Positions 8,694 to 17,366 are shown, numbered from the stretch's first letter. The stretch: 64,000 bases of DNA from CAWJPW01 sp963844845 (GCA_963844845.1 CAWJPW010000009.1:1-64000); one strand, 5' to 3'. Program-made: numbers and translations. Notes: generated from the sequence alone by a model not told the origin.

Positions 8694-9575
8694 ATGAGGG
8701 AGGACCCTCCTGTCGTGGCTGCCCAGGACCCGCTCGGAGGCGCGGCGAGCTTTCGCGAGGAGCGGGTCGAGGTGGCCGACGGCGTTGTCACGCGGCTGCT
8801 GCGCTGGCGGACCCCGGCCCCCTCCCGCCCCCCGGTGGTCTTCGTCCCCGGATGGGTGTCCGACCCCGCGGGCTGGTTCGACCTCCTACGCGCGATGACC
8901 GCCGACCGCGAGGTCGTCTACGTGGAGACCCGGGAGAAGGCCAGCGCGTACCTCCCGAAGCGCCTCGGTCCAGACGACTTCACTGTTCCCCGGCTCGCCG
9001 ACGACCTGCGGCGGGTGTGCGCCGGCCTCGAGCTTCGCGAGACGCCGGTGGTCATGGGCAGCTCGCTGGGCGGTACCGTGATCCTCGAGGCCCTCAAGGG
9101 CGAGGGGCTTCCGGCACGGGCGGCGTTCCTCATCGGCCCCAACGGGCGGTTCCGCATCCCCTGGTGGGGATGGCCGCTGCTCCGCCTTCCCGACGGGGCC
9201 TACACAGTCGCCAGCGAGTTTGCGCTGTGGTACCTGCGCCGCTTCCGAGTGAATGCCGAGCGGGAGCCCGAGCAGATGGAGCGCTACGTGCGTACCGTGC
9301 GCAGCGCCGAGCCGGGCCGACTCAAGCTCTCGGCCCGGGCGTTGGGGCACTACACCGTGTGGCCGGGGCTCGCCGGCGTCAAGGTCCCGGTAGCGGTGGC
9401 CTACGCCCCCAGCGACACGCTCCACGTCGCCGACGATATCCTCCACATGGTGCGCGAGCTGCCCGTCGGTGTCGCCGTGGAATGCCCGTCGAACCTGCAC
9501 ATGCACCGCCCCGAGATCCTCGTCGACCTCGACCGCTTCGTGGCCGGTGTGGACGGCAACCGGGACCGCACATGA
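8694..9575 (+). CDS. Alpha/beta hydrolase
   Basis: A 293-residue alpha/beta-hydrolase-fold protein. The oxyanion segment is VVFVPGWVSDPAGW and the nucleophile elbow is MGSSLGG with serine as the expected nucleophile. A late aspartate (AYAPSDTLHVAD) and histidine (NLHMHRPE) can complete the triad. No signal peptide is visible, so it is likely cytoplasmic. The start at 8694 lies 5 bases after the nucleotidase stop. A longer start at 8508 would overlap that gene and is rejected. The stop overlaps the next ATG (ATGA). The substrate cannot be predicted. Confidence 0.82.
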   Translation: MREDPPVVAAQDPLGGAASFREERVEVADGVVTRLLRWRTPAPSRPPVVFVPGWVSDPAGWFDLLRAMTADREVVYVETREKASAYLPKRLGPDDFTVPRLADDLRRVCAGLELRETPVVMGSSLGGTVILEALKGEGLPARAAFLIGPNGRFRIPWWGWPLLRLPDGAYTVASEFALWYLRRFRVNAEREPEQMERYVRTVRSAEPGRLKLSARALGHYTVWPGLAGVKVPVAVAYAPSDTLHVADDILHMVRELPVGVAVECPSNLHMHRPEILVDLDRFVAGVDGNRDRT

Positions 9576-10801
9576 CCGAGCGGCCGGGTGCCGCGGCTGC
9601 GGCCGCGGACGCGGCGACCTTCGTGGTGGCCCTCGGCCGCGCGCTCCACGCTTACGGCACCCCCGCCCACCGGCTCGAGGCGGCAATGGCGGCCGTCTCC
9701 GAGCGACTCGGCCTCGCGGGGCAGTTCTTTTCCCTGCCCACCGCCATCTTCGTCAGCTTCCGGAGTCCCGAGGGAGACACCGGCCGCTTCGAGCGAGTGG
9801 AGCCCGGCGAGGTGGACCTCGAGAAGATGACCCGCCTGGACACCCTCGCCGAGCGCGTCGCGTCCGGTGATCTCAGCGCTCGGGCGGGCCTCCAGTCGGT
9901 CGCCGAGATCGTGGCCGCGCCGCCGCGCTACGGCGCCGGGCTGTCCACTCTCTGCTTCGGCCTCGCCTCAGCCGGCGCCGCCCGCTTCTTCGGGGGAGCC
10001 GGCCCCGAGATCGCCACCGCGGGCGTCATCGGGCTGAGCATCGGCCTCCTCGCCCTGGCGACCGCACGCCACCGCCGCCTGGCCTGGGTCTTCGAGCCCG
10101 CCGCCGCCACCCTCGCCGCCGTCATCGCGATCCTCGCCAGCTGGCTGGCGCCGCCCGTGGCGATCCCCGTGGCCACCCTCGCCGGACTCATCGTGCTGAT
10201 CCCCGGGCTCACACTCACCGTGGCCATGAACGAGCTGGCCATGCGCAACCTCGTCTCCGGCACCGCCCGCCTGGCGGCGGCCGTCGTGGTCTTCGTGGAG
10301 ATGGGCTTCGGCGTCACCCTGGGAAGCCAGCTCGCCCGCCTCCTGCCCGCAGGGGCAGCCGCGTCGCCCCCGGTCGCCCTGCCCATGTGGACCGAGCTGG
10401 TCGCCCTGGTGGTGACCGGCTTCGCCCTCACCGTGCTCTTCCGCGCCCGTCCCCGCGACGCCGGCTGGATCGTCACCGCCGGAGCGCTCGCGTTCTGGGG
10501 GGCCCGCGGCGGCGCCAACCTCTTCGGTCCGGAACTCGGCGTGGCGATGGGGGCACTGCTCCTCGGCCTCGCGGCCAACCTCCACGCCCGCCTGCTCGAC
10601 CGCCCGGCGGCCGTGCTCTTGGTGCCCGGCCTGATGCTGCTTGTCCCCGGCTCCATCGGCTTTCGCAGCGTCTCCCTCCTCGCCCAACACGACGTCGTTG
10701 TCGGGGTCGAGACAGCCTTCACGGCGGTGATGGTGGCGGTGGCGTTGGTGGCCGGGCTGCTACTGGCGAACGCGCTGTTACCGCCGCGGAGGTCTTTGTA
10801 A
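9572..10801 (+). CDS. Threonine/serine exporter family protein (ThrE-like)
   Basis: A 409-residue integral membrane protein with the ThrE architecture. A soluble N-terminal part (residues 1-115; ALGRALHAYGTPAHRLEAAM, then SLPTAIFVSF) is followed by about ten hydrophobic segments covering both halves (the DUF1212/ThrE half and the ThrE_2 half fused in one chain). GLIVLIPGLTLTVAMNELA and LLVPGLMLLVPGSIGFRS are the characteristic paired PG motifs. Known family members export threonine and serine. It overlaps the hydrolase by 4 bases and ends the operon. A repeat-rich region begins immediately downstream. Confidence 0.87.
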   Translation: MTERPGAAAAAADAATFVVALGRALHAYGTPAHRLEAAMAAVSERLGLAGQFFSLPTAIFVSFRSPEGDTGRFERVEPGEVDLEKMTRLDTLAERVASGDLSARAGLQSVAEIVAAPPRYGAGLSTLCFGLASAGAARFFGGAGPEIATAGVIGLSIGLLALATARHRRLAWVFEPAAATLAAVIAILASWLAPPVAIPVATLAGLIVLIPGLTLTVAMNELAMRNLVSGTARLAAAVVVFVEMGFGVTLGSQLARLLPAGAAASPPVALPMWTELVALVVTGFALTVLFRARPRDAGWIVTAGALAFWGARGGANLFGPELGVAMGALLLGLAANLHARLLDRPAAVLLVPGLMLLVPGSIGFRSVSLLAQHDVVVGVETAFTAVMVAVALVAGLLLANALLPPRRSL

Positions 10802-10826
10802 GGGCGTCGGCTCCGGGGCCCTCAGC

Positions 10827-10885
10827 GCCGAGTCGCCTGCTTGGTTTCTTGGTGCCACTGCTCCGGACGCCAAGGACCGTGGGAG
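10827..10885 (+). repeat. Dispersed hairpin repeat, partial copy A
   Basis: This matches the central part of copies B-D: GCCGAGTCGCCTGCTTGGT, then CCACTGCTCCG, then GCCAAGGACCGTGGGAG. The hairpin and the 3' conserved block are missing. It runs straight into a hexanucleotide array, so it looks truncated by array expansion. Confidence 0.6.
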
Positions 10886-10895
10886 TCGCCACAGC

Positions 10896-11012
10896 CCCGG
10901 TCCCGGTCCCGGTCCCGGTCGCGGGTCCTGGTCCCGGCCCCGGTCGCGGTCAACGGTCCCGGTCAACGGTCCCGGTTCCGGCCAACGGTCCCGGTTCCGG
11001 CCAACGGCCAGC
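10896..11012. repeat. Degenerate CCGGTC hexanucleotide array
   Basis: The stretch consists of imperfect 6-base units of the CCGGTC/CCGGTT type interspersed with longer variants containing CAACGGTCCC. Several frames stay open through it on both strands purely because of composition. Protein translations are Pro/Gly/Arg low-complexity and are not considered genes. Confidence 0.8.
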
Positions 11013-11019
11013 GTGCCGG

Positions 11020-11217
11020 CTCCTGATGCTCCCAACCCCGGCTCCCGGGCGGCGGCCTTGACGCCGAGTCGCCTGCCTCGTCGTTCGGGGCGGGTACTCC
11101 GGGCGCTTCGGGCCGTGGGAGCCCCCCGGACACTTCTCCCGGCCCGCGCCGCAAACGAGGAGACTCTTCGGGAAGAGTGTCCGGGACAGCACGCCCGCCG
11201 CAGGCCACCTGCTCCGG
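11020..11217 (+). repeat. Dispersed hairpin repeat, copy B
   Basis: The block order is CTCCTGATGCTCCCAACC, GCTCCCGGGCGGCGG, GCCGAGTCGCCTGCCT, CCGTGGGAGCCCCC, a hairpin, and CACGCCCGCCG. The hairpin stem is CCGGACACT (11126-11134) against AGTGTCCGG (11176-11184), nine pairs with further imperfect pairing inside. It shares block order and flanks with copies C and D, while its stem sequence differs from theirs and remains paired. Confidence 0.75.
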
Positions 11218-11268
11218 AAAACCCCTGCTCCGGGACGGGCCCGGTCGCGGTCCTCGGCCCCGGCCCGG

Positions 11269-11628
11269 TCACCGCCCCGGATGCACCAACCGCCACGTCA
11301 TCGCCCGCACGCGATCGAGCACCTCGGCGGCCCGGGCCGCCTCTTCCCTGTCGACGAAGCCGCCGCCTGCGAGCATCTCCAGCGCACTCCCTGCCTCCTT
11401 CGCCGAGCCGTAGGCGATGCGGAAATGCTGGAGCCGATCTCTCCCGAACCTGCCGTGCCCCTCGGCGAGGTTGAGCGGCACGCTGCAGGCGGCTCGGCGA
11501 GCCTGATCGGCAAGAAACCTCACGGACGGAGGAACTGTGGTCACGAGCCTGAGCACCATTCCGGCCGCCGCGACGGCGAGGGTGTGCGCGTGCAGGTCGT
11601 TGCTCGGAGTGGGGAGCGCGTCGTGCAT
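11269..11628 (-). CDS. Four-helix bundle protein (23S rRNA intervening-sequence protein family)
   Basis: A 119-residue helical protein of the four-helix-bundle/S23 family (TIGR02436-like). VPPSVRFLADQARRAACSVP, NLAEGHGRFGRD and the following FRIAYGSAKEAGSALE are recognisable motifs. The start at 11628 is chosen because GGAGGTGACC precedes it; in-frame upstream ATGs have no site. Known relatives occur inside 23S rRNA intervening sequences, as the Avd accessory protein of diversity-generating retroelements, and as free-standing genes of unknown role. No reverse transcriptase or variable repeat is nearby. The gene sits between two GC-rich hexanucleotide arrays, and its stop codon lies at the array edge, which suggests it may travel with them. 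Confidence 0.75.
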   Translation of the reverse strand: MHDALPTPSNDLHAHTLAVAAAGMVLRLVTTVPPSVRFLADQARRAACSVPLNLAEGHGRFGRDRLQHFRIAYGSAKEAGSALEMLAGGGFVDREEAARAAEVLDRVRAMTWRLVHPGR

Positions 11629-11755
11629 GGTCACCTCCGGATCGTTCATGACCCATCCACCAGCCGGCGGGGCCTCCGGTGTCAAGGGTTTCCACGCGGT
11701 GGTCGCGAAGCGACCCTTGATAGCGGAGGCTCCGGCGGCCATCCGGCTCCTCTGA

Positions 11756-12005
11756 ACGATCCGGGAGTGGCCATGCCGGGGGCGCCCGGTCCCGGGGCCG
11801 AAAGCGGACTCCGGGACCGGGACGGGACTCCGGGACGGGTACGGCGACCGGAATCCGGGTCCGGACCCGGGGCGGGGACCGGGACCGGAATCCGGGTCCG
11901 GGTCCGGGACGGGGACCGGAATCCGGCCTACGGCCCCGGACCCGGCCTACGGCCCCGGTCACGGTACCGGTCGCGGTCCCGGCCGCGGCCCCGGTCCCGG
12001 CGGAC
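11756..12005. repeat. Degenerate GGGACCGG/CGGCCC hexanucleotide array
   Basis: Imperfect units such as CGGGAC, CGGAATC and CGGTCC repeat across the stretch, with the strand bias flipping from GGGACC-rich to GGCCCC-rich part way. Open frames through it are compositional. It lies upstream of the four-helix-bundle gene. Confidence 0.75.
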
Positions 12006-12218
12006 GCACCTACGGCAGAGGAAGGGGGTGTAGGCGCGAAGCCTCTTCGCGCCCCCACTGCCGCTCCAGAGCACGCGGGGAACCCTGCCGAGCAGCGAAG
12101 GTACCCGAACGAAGCTCCCCCGTCCATCGCGCTCGTGGCGCGCGAAGGTCGCGCGCCCACAAGGCCATGGGATTGACCACAAGCCGATACGTCTGGGTCG
12201 CGACGGCCCCGTCACCGA
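12006..12218. other. Noncoding stretch with GC hairpins
   Basis: No credible gene is present. A perfect 9 bp stem GGCGCGAAG/CTTCGCGCC with a 3 base loop occurs at 12033-12053. A second palindrome (GGCGCGCGA, three bases, TCGCGCGCC) lies near 12150. Neither is followed by a T run, so intrinsic terminator function is not indicated. Confidence 0.5.
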
Positions 12219-12407
12219 CTCCTGATGCTCCCAACCCCGGCTCCCGGGCGGCGGTTATGCCGCCGCTCGTCGTTTGCGGCCACTGCTCCGATGGCCAAGG
12301 GCCGTGGGAGCCCCCCATGACGTTTCCCCCGAGCGCGCCACAGCCCAGGAAGCGCTCCAGGGAGAACGTCATGGACGGCACGCCCGCCGGAGGATCTCTG
12401 CTCCGGG
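12219..12407 (+). repeat. Dispersed hairpin repeat, copy C
   Basis: The copy starts CTCCTGATGCTCCCAACC, continues GCTCCCGGGCGGCGG, CACTGCTCCG and GCCAAGGGCCGTGGGAGCC, then a hairpin with stem CATGACGTT (12316-12324) and AACGTCATG (12365-12373), then GGACGGCACGCCCGCCGGAG and a CTGCTCCGG end. The flanks are nearly identical to copy D, but the stem bases differ in a compensatory way. Confidence 0.78.
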
Positions 12408-12501
12408 GCGGTGGTGAGGCTGTCGGGGCCCTACCGAGTGGCCGAGAGGCCGCGACGCGGCCGGCGTGCCCCGGCGGCTGGACAACATCGCTCGGCCAGC
12501 T

Positions 12502-13674
12502 CTACAGCTCGCGCAGGGCCGTGGCCACCGGAAGACGAGCGGCACGCAGCGCTGGGGGGATCCCCCCGGCCATGCCCATGAGCACGGCGAACACCGCTCC
12601 CCATACCAGGATCAGCGGCGTCACCCGGAAGGCGAACGCCAGGTGCGAGAAAGTCTGCCAGTTCATCGTTCCCGTGGTGTAGCCGTTGAACGGCAGCGCC
12701 GCCAGACACCCTGCCGCCGCTCCCACCAGCGCCACCACCAGCGACTCGACCAGCACCGCCGTCATCACCGCCGCGCCGCTGAACCCGAGCGCCCGCAGGG
12801 TCGCAAGCTCCCGGGTCCGCGCCGCCACCGCCGAGTACATCGTGTTGAGCGCCGCCAGCACCGCTCCCACCGCCATCACTGCCGCCACGAGGATGCCGAG
12901 CACCCGGATGAGCGTCGTAATGGTGCGCGACTGCCGCGCGTAGTACGCCGACTCGCGCTCCACCGACACGGTGAGCCGCGGGTCAGCCGTCACCGCATCC
13001 TTGAAGGCGCCGAACGCTGCCGGCGTCTGCAGGTGCACGGTGACCGACTGGAAGATGTCCTCCGGGCGCTTGTACACCTGGTTGAGCACCGGGGCGTCGC
13101 ACCATACCTCCGAGTCGAAGGCGCTGCCTCCGGCGTCGAAGGCCCCCACCACCGTCCACGCCGAGCCCCCGAACTCCACCTGCCGACCCAGCTCGAAACC
13201 GCTGTAGGTCCGCGCCACGTTGCGGCCGACCACCAGCTCCGGCATCCCCGGGTGGAAGAACCGCCCGGCGGCCATCCTCACCCTGGGCCGGACCTTCAGC
13301 ACCCGCGGCGACAGCCCGCGCACCTGGACGTTGGCATCGGTTCCCGAGCTGGCCAGGGGGAACGCCGCGACGACCACGACCTCGCCGCTCACCAGCGGCG
13401 CGCCGTCGGCACCCCGCGCCACTCCGGGCGCATCGGCGATCACCCGCGCCTGCTCCCGGCGCACAGCACTCTCCAGCTCGGCATTGGCGCCGCCGCGCAG
13501 AATGATAGCGTTGTCCGGCGATCCCGACGTGGCAAGGGTCGCCTTGAACCCCTGGGCCATGGCCAGCATCACCACGAACACCCCCACCGCGCCGGCGATC
13601 CCCACCACAGCCACCAGGGTCGAGCGCCAGCGGGCCGCGAGGCTGCGAATCGAGTAGCCGAACGGAATCGCCAC
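12502..13674 (-). CDS. ABC transporter permease, FtsX/MacB type (second subunit)
   Basis: A 390-residue permease with the MacB/FtsX layout. A first membrane helix (residues 16-40, LVAVVGIAGAVGVFVVMLAM) is followed by a periplasmic domain of about 200 residues and three C-terminal helices (VLGILVAAVMAVGAVLAALN and two more). GTG at 13674 is the start because the preceding permease ends one base away and upstream residues are frame-shadow Arg/Trp-rich sequence. Together with the other permease, ATPase and HlyD-like adaptor it forms a tripartite exporter; such systems drive efflux or lipoprotein and peptide export. The substrate is unknown. Confidence 0.85.
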   Translation of the reverse strand: MAIPFGYSIRSLAARWRSTLVAVVGIAGAVGVFVVMLAMAQGFKATLATSGSPDNAIILRGGANAELESAVRREQARVIADAPGVARGADGAPLVSGEVVVVAAFPLASSGTDANVQVRGLSPRVLKVRPRVRMAAGRFFHPGMPELVVGRNVARTYSGFELGRQVEFGGSAWTVVGAFDAGGSAFDSEVWCDAPVLNQVYKRPEDIFQSVTVHLQTPAAFGAFKDAVTADPRLTVSVERESAYYARQSRTITTLIRVLGILVAAVMAVGAVLAALNTMYSAVAARTRELATLRALGFSGAAVMTAVLVESLVVALVGAAAGCLAALPFNGYTTGTMNWQTFSHLAFAFRVTPLILVWGAVFAVLMGMAGGIPPALRAARLPVATALREL

Positions 13675-13675
13675 T

Positions 13676-14815
13676 TCAAACCCCCCGCAGCGCGCCGGCG
13701 ATGGGCCCCCGCACCGCTGGCGCGCCGGTGACGAGACCGGAGAGGCTCCCCACCACCAGCGCCAGGAGGAGCCCGCCGGCCATCTCCCGCGGCGCCAGGT
13801 AGACCAGGGGCAGCAGCCCATGAGTGGGATCGCCGCCCAGCGTGAACAGCTTGGCCAGGAGGACGCCGAGCCCCCCGCCGATCCCCGCCAGGAGGGTTGC
13901 CTCGGCCACCAGGAGCGCCAGCACACCGGCGCGCGAGAAGCCCAAGGTGCGCATCACCGCCAGCTCCCCGATCCGCTCGCGTACGGCGATGGCCATGGTG
14001 TTGCCACTCACCAGCATCAAGGTGAAAAAGACGATCCCCCCCACGGTGAGGAGCAGCAGGCGAATGTTGCCGATCTGCTTGGCGAAGCCGGCGATGAAGG
14101 CCTTCTCGCTCTCACTGCGGGTCTCCCACGGCGAGTTGACGAAGCGCTCGTCAATCGCGGCGGCGACCCCGGCGGCGCCTGCCGGGTCGTCCACCCGCAC
14201 GATGTACCACCCAACCATCCCCTTCATGAACGGTCTCCGCTCCTCGAGGTAGTCGTAGTGGAACCAAAAGTCCATGGTGGGATCCTCGGGGCTCTCGCCC
14301 TGGTAGATCCCGCACAGGTTGAACTCCCATGTGCCTGGAAAGATCGTGCCGCGGATGGGGATGCGGTCACCCAGCTTCCACCCGAAGCGCTCGGCGAGGT
14401 CGCGGCCGGCCACCGCCCCCTGGCGGTCAGCGAGGAAGGCTTGCCACTCCTCGCCGGGGACGCGGAAGTTGGAGTAGACGTCGAGCCAGGTCTCGGTGTC
14501 CACCGCCATCTGGGCGAAGAAGTTGCGCTCGTCTTGATAGACCCCGCCGAACCACGAGGCGAAGGTCACCTGCCGGACTCCCGCCAGACGCCGGATCTGC
14601 TCCCGGTAGGCGTACGGCATCGGCATGATGATGGACACCCGGTTGCGGACGATGAGGCGGTCAGCGCCGGTGACACCCACTCCGGCGGTGAGGGCCCGCC
14701 CGATCACCGCGAGGATCCCGAACAGGAAGAGCGCCACCGCGAACGAGCCCACCGTCAGGAGCGTGCGTAGCTTCTTGCGGCGGAGGTTCGCCAAGAGGAG
14801 AGGGAGGTATTTCAC
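13676..14815 (-). CDS. ABC transporter permease, FtsX/MacB type (first subunit)
   Basis: A 379-residue permease. The N-terminal helix begins right after the basic start (LRRKKLRTLLTVGSFAVALF). A periplasmic domain follows, with WFGGVYQDERNFFAQ and FFPGTWEF-like motifs, then three C-terminal helices including GGIVFFTLMLVSGNTMAIA and the ERIGELAVMRTLGFSR coupling segment typical of FtsX domains. GTG at 14815 is the start; it overlaps the ATPase stop as GTGA. It is adjacent to and co-directional with the second permease, so a heterodimer is expected. Confidence 0.87.
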   Translation of the reverse strand: MKYLPLLLANLRRKKLRTLLTVGSFAVALFLFGILAVIGRALTAGVGVTGADRLIVRNRVSIIMPMPYAYREQIRRLAGVRQVTFASWFGGVYQDERNFFAQMAVDTETWLDVYSNFRVPGEEWQAFLADRQGAVAGRDLAERFGWKLGDRIPIRGTIFPGTWEFNLCGIYQGESPEDPTMDFWFHYDYLEERRPFMKGMVGWYIVRVDDPAGAAGVAAAIDERFVNSPWETRSESEKAFIAGFAKQIGNIRLLLLTVGGIVFFTLMLVSGNTMAIAVRERIGELAVMRTLGFSRAGVLALLVAEATLLAGIGGGLGVLLAKLFTLGGDPTHGLLPLVYLAPREMAGGLLLALVVGSLSGLVTGAPAVRGPIAGALRGV

Positions 14816-15525
14816 CGTGCCGTCTCCGCCTCGATCAGGACACCCTTGTCCAGATGCAGCACCACGTCGGCGCGCTCGGCCGCCACCGGGTCGTGGGTCA
14901 CCATCAACACCGTCTTGCCGAACTCGGTGGCGAGGCGGCGGACGAGGGTGAGGACCTCCTCTCCGGTGGCGCGGTCGAGGTCGCCGGTGGGCTCGTCGCA
15001 CAGGAGGATCTCGGGGTCGGAGACCAGGGCGCGGGCGATGCCGACCCGCTGCTCCTGCCCGCCGGAGAGCTGGCGCGGGTAGTGCTCCAGTCGGTCGCCG
15101 AGGCCGACGACGCCGAGGGCCGCCTCGGCGTGGCGCCGCCGCTCCGCCCGCCCGAGACGGGTGAGCAGGAGCGGCAGCTCGACGTTCTGACGCGCGGTGA
15201 GAACTGGCACGAGGTTGAACATCTGGAAGACGAAGCCCACGTGACGCGCACGCCAGCCGGCGAGCTGCCGCCCCGAGAGGCGGTTGACCTCGTCGCCCGC
15301 CACGCGGAGGGTCCCCGAGGAGGGCACGTCGAGCCCCCCGAGGAGGTTCAGGAGGGTAGTCTTGCCCGACCCCGAAGGGCCCATGAAGGCCACGAACTCC
15401 CCGCGATCCACATCCAGGTCGAGCCCCTGCAGGACATGGATCTCTTCCTCGCCCCGGCGATATCGCTTGTCGAGCCCGCGAACCTCGATGAGGCTCCCCG
15501 AACCACTCCCGTCAACCGTCACCAT
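14812..15525 (-). CDS. ABC transporter ATP-binding protein (MacB/LolD type)
   Basis: A 237-residue ATPase with Walker A GPSGSGKT (residues 49-56), Q-loop Q101, signature LSGGQ (153-157), Walker B ILLCDEPT with Glu178, and H-loop His211 (MVTHD). The sequence LGGLDVPSSGTL is typical of the MacB/LolD/FtsE subgroup that pairs with FtsX-type permeases. It energises the exporter encoded by the flanking genes. It starts 11 bases after the HlyD-like gene and overlaps the permease start by 4 bases. Confidence 0.93.
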   Translation of the reverse strand: MVTVDGSGSGSLIEVRGLDKRYRRGEEEIHVLQGLDLDVDRGEFVAFMGPSGSGKTTLLNLLGGLDVPSSGTLRVAGDEVNRLSGRQLAGWRARHVGFVFQMFNLVPVLTARQNVELPLLLTRLGRAERRRHAEAALGVVGLGDRLEHYPRQLSGGQEQRVGIARALVSDPEILLCDEPTGDLDRATGEEVLTLVRRLATEFGKTVLMVTHDPVAAERADVVLHLDKGVLIEAETAR

Positions 15526-15536
15526 CGTGCCGCCTC

Positions 15537-16739
15537 CTACTCGGACGTCCGCACCGACGCGCCGTCCGCGAGACTCTCGGGGGGCTCCACAACCACCACT
15601 TCGCCCGGGTGCAGCCCCGCGGTGACGACGACCTCGCTCGCCCGCTCGTCACCAGTGCTCACAGCGCGACGCTCGACGACGCGGTCCTTCACGACGAAGA
15701 CCGACGCCTCGTCTCCGGTCCTGCGCACGGCACCCGTAGGCACGAGCACTCCGGGAGACGCCTGGCCCGGCGATGGCTCCCCGAGGAAGCTCACGCGCAC
15801 TCCCATGTCGGGGAGGATGCGCGGATCGAGGTGATCAAAGGAAATGCGCACCTTGACTGTCGCTTTCTGGCGGTCGGCGGTGGGAATCACGGTGCGCACA
15901 CGGCCCGGGATCCGCCAGTCCGGGTATGCGTCGAGCACCGCCTCCACCGGCTGTCCGGCGTCGACCCGCGCAATGTAGGACTCGTTGACGTCCACCTCGA
16001 TCTCGAGTGAGCCCATGTCGACGATGGTGGCGATGCCGGTGCGGGTGAAACCGCCGCCGGCGGAGATCGGTGACACCATCTCACCGGGCTGCGCGTCCTT
16101 GGACACCACGATGCCGGCAAACGGAGCACGCACCGTGGTGTTCTCCACCGCCCGCCGCGCCATGGCGACGCGCCGCTCGGCGGCCGTCACCTGGTCCCGG
16201 GCGACCGTCAGCTGTGCTGCCAGTGCGTCCGCCCCCATGCGGGCGGCGTCCAGCTGATCCTGGCTCGCGACCTCGCTCCGGTGCAGCGCCTCCACCCGTC
16301 TGAAGGTGCGCCGGGCATCGGCCAACCGCACGCGGAGCTCGTCGGTCTGAGCGACCGCCACCTGGTGATCGGCCTCGGAAGCGCGCAGGGCGGCGCGCGC
16401 GTCGGCGTCGTCGAGGCGGGCCAACACCTGACCGTCGCTCACCTCCATGCCCTCATCCACCAGCACCTCGGCCACCTGACCGGTGATCTTGGCCGACACC
16501 GTGGCCCGCCGCCGGGGCGTCACGTAGCCTGACGCCGTGAGCACCGTGGCGGGTCCGCTGTCGGCGTCGCGAACCACCGCGGTCCGTACCTCGAGCGGAC
16601 GGCTCGGAACCAGCCACCAGCCCAGCGCCATGGCCGCCACCACCAGAACCACGACGACGAGGACGGTCCGTCCGCGTCCGCGCCGCGGCTGGCGTGCATC
16701 GGGGTCGATCTTCAACACCGACAGATCCTGCTCCGGCAT
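15537..16739 (-). CDS. HlyD/RND-type periplasmic adaptor (membrane fusion protein)
   Basis: A 400-residue membrane fusion protein linking an inner-membrane exporter to an outer-membrane channel. An N-terminal anchor (TVLVVVVLVVAAMALGWWLV, about residues 24-43) precedes a lipoyl/biotinyl-like half (ATVSAKITGQVAEVLVDEG). A coiled-coil hairpin follows (about residues 105-190, ASEADHQVAVAQTDELRVRL), then a second lipoyl half (VRAPFAGIVVSKDAQPGEMV) and beta-barrel domains. The start at 16739 is fixed by GGAGGTGAC just upstream; a longer frame to 16982 overlaps the divergent HD gene. It is the first gene of the four-gene exporter operon. No TolC homologue is in view. Confidence 0.9.
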   Translation of the reverse strand: MPEQDLSVLKIDPDARQPRRGRGRTVLVVVVLVVAAMALGWWLVPSRPLEVRTAVVRDADSGPATVLTASGYVTPRRRATVSAKITGQVAEVLVDEGMEVSDGQVLARLDDADARAALRASEADHQVAVAQTDELRVRLADARRTFRRVEALHRSEVASQDQLDAARMGADALAAQLTVARDQVTAAERRVAMARRAVENTTVRAPFAGIVVSKDAQPGEMVSPISAGGGFTRTGIATIVDMGSLEIEVDVNESYIARVDAGQPVEAVLDAYPDWRIPGRVRTVIPTADRQKATVKVRISFDHLDPRILPDMGVRVSFLGEPSPGQASPGVLVPTGAVRRTGDEASVFVVKDRVVERRAVSTGDERASEVVVTAGLHPGEVVVVEPPESLADGASVRTSE

Positions 16740-16787
16740 GTCACCTCCGACCCGCGCATCGTACACTGCCGAGCGGGAGGACAACCC

Positions 16788-17366
16788 TTGGACCGACTCG
16801 CTGATTTCCTGTTCGAGGTGGGGATGCTCAAACGCACCCCACGCACCGGTTGGCAGTTCCTCGGCTCCGGGGCCGAAAGCGTCGCCGAGCACAGCTTCCG
16901 GGTCGCCATGATCACCTTCGTGCTGGCCCATCACGAGGGCGACATAGACGCCGAGCGGGCGTTGCGCATGGCCCTCTTCCACGACCTTCCCGAAGCCCGC
17001 ACCGGTGACCTCAACTACATGGCCCAGAAGTACGTCACCGCCGACGAGGAGACCGCCGCCGCCGACATGACCGAGGGGCTACCGTTCGGCGGCGAGGTCC
17101 GGGATCTGCTGGCGGAGTTCCGTGCCCAGGAGAGCCGCGAGGCGGTACTGGTGCGCGACGCCGACAACCTCGAGATGCTGTTCCAGCTCAAGGAGCACCA
17201 CGACGTCGGCAACCGCAACGCGGAGCGCTGGATGCCGGCAGTGGTCGAACGCCTGCGCCTGCCCTCGGCCAGGGAGCTGGCCCAGCGGGTCACGGCGGGT
17301 GACTCGTCGGCGTGGTGGTTCGTGGATCCAGGCTCCGACTGGTGGATCCGAGGGGGCAAGGTCTGA
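16788..17366 (+). CDS. HD-domain hydrolase (YfbR-like 5'-deoxynucleotidase family)
   Basis: A 192-residue HD_3-type phosphohydrolase. His35 (SVAEHSFRVA), the His65-Asp66 pair (LFHDLPEARTGD) and a later Asp (VRDADNLEMLFQ) are the expected metal ligands. E. coli YfbR and archaeal relatives dephosphorylate deoxynucleoside monophosphates, so a nucleotide-pool role is likely but unproved. Translation appears to start at TTG (16788-16790) seven bases after GGGAGG; no ATG lies suitably upstream. It is divergent from the adaptor gene, and the 48-base gap must contain both promoters. Confidence 0.82.
   Translation: MDRLADFLFEVGMLKRTPRTGWQFLGSGAESVAEHSFRVAMITFVLAHHEGDIDAERALRMALFHDLPEARTGDLNYMAQKYVTADEETAAADMTEGLPFGGEVRDLLAEFRAQESREAVLVRDADNLEMLFQLKEHHDVGNRNAERWMPAVVERLRLPSARELAQRVTAGDSSAWWFVDPGSDWWIRGGKV

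Noticed and set aside
11269..11628. Avd protein of a diversity-generating retroelement
   Set aside because: No reverse transcriptase, template repeat or variable repeat is present in the window; only the general fold is shared.
10896..12005. CRISPR array
   Set aside because: Units are about 6 bases and degenerate, with no 25-40 base repeats separated by unique spacers and no cas genes.
12033..12053. Intrinsic terminator
   Set aside because: The 9 bp stem has no following T run and no gene ends nearby in a matching orientation.
10778..12160. Long Arg/Gly/Pro-rich ORFs across the repeat region
   Set aside because: They arise from hexanucleotide repeats, are low complexity, lack ribosome-binding sites and run antisense to the supported four-helix-bundle gene or through the arrays.
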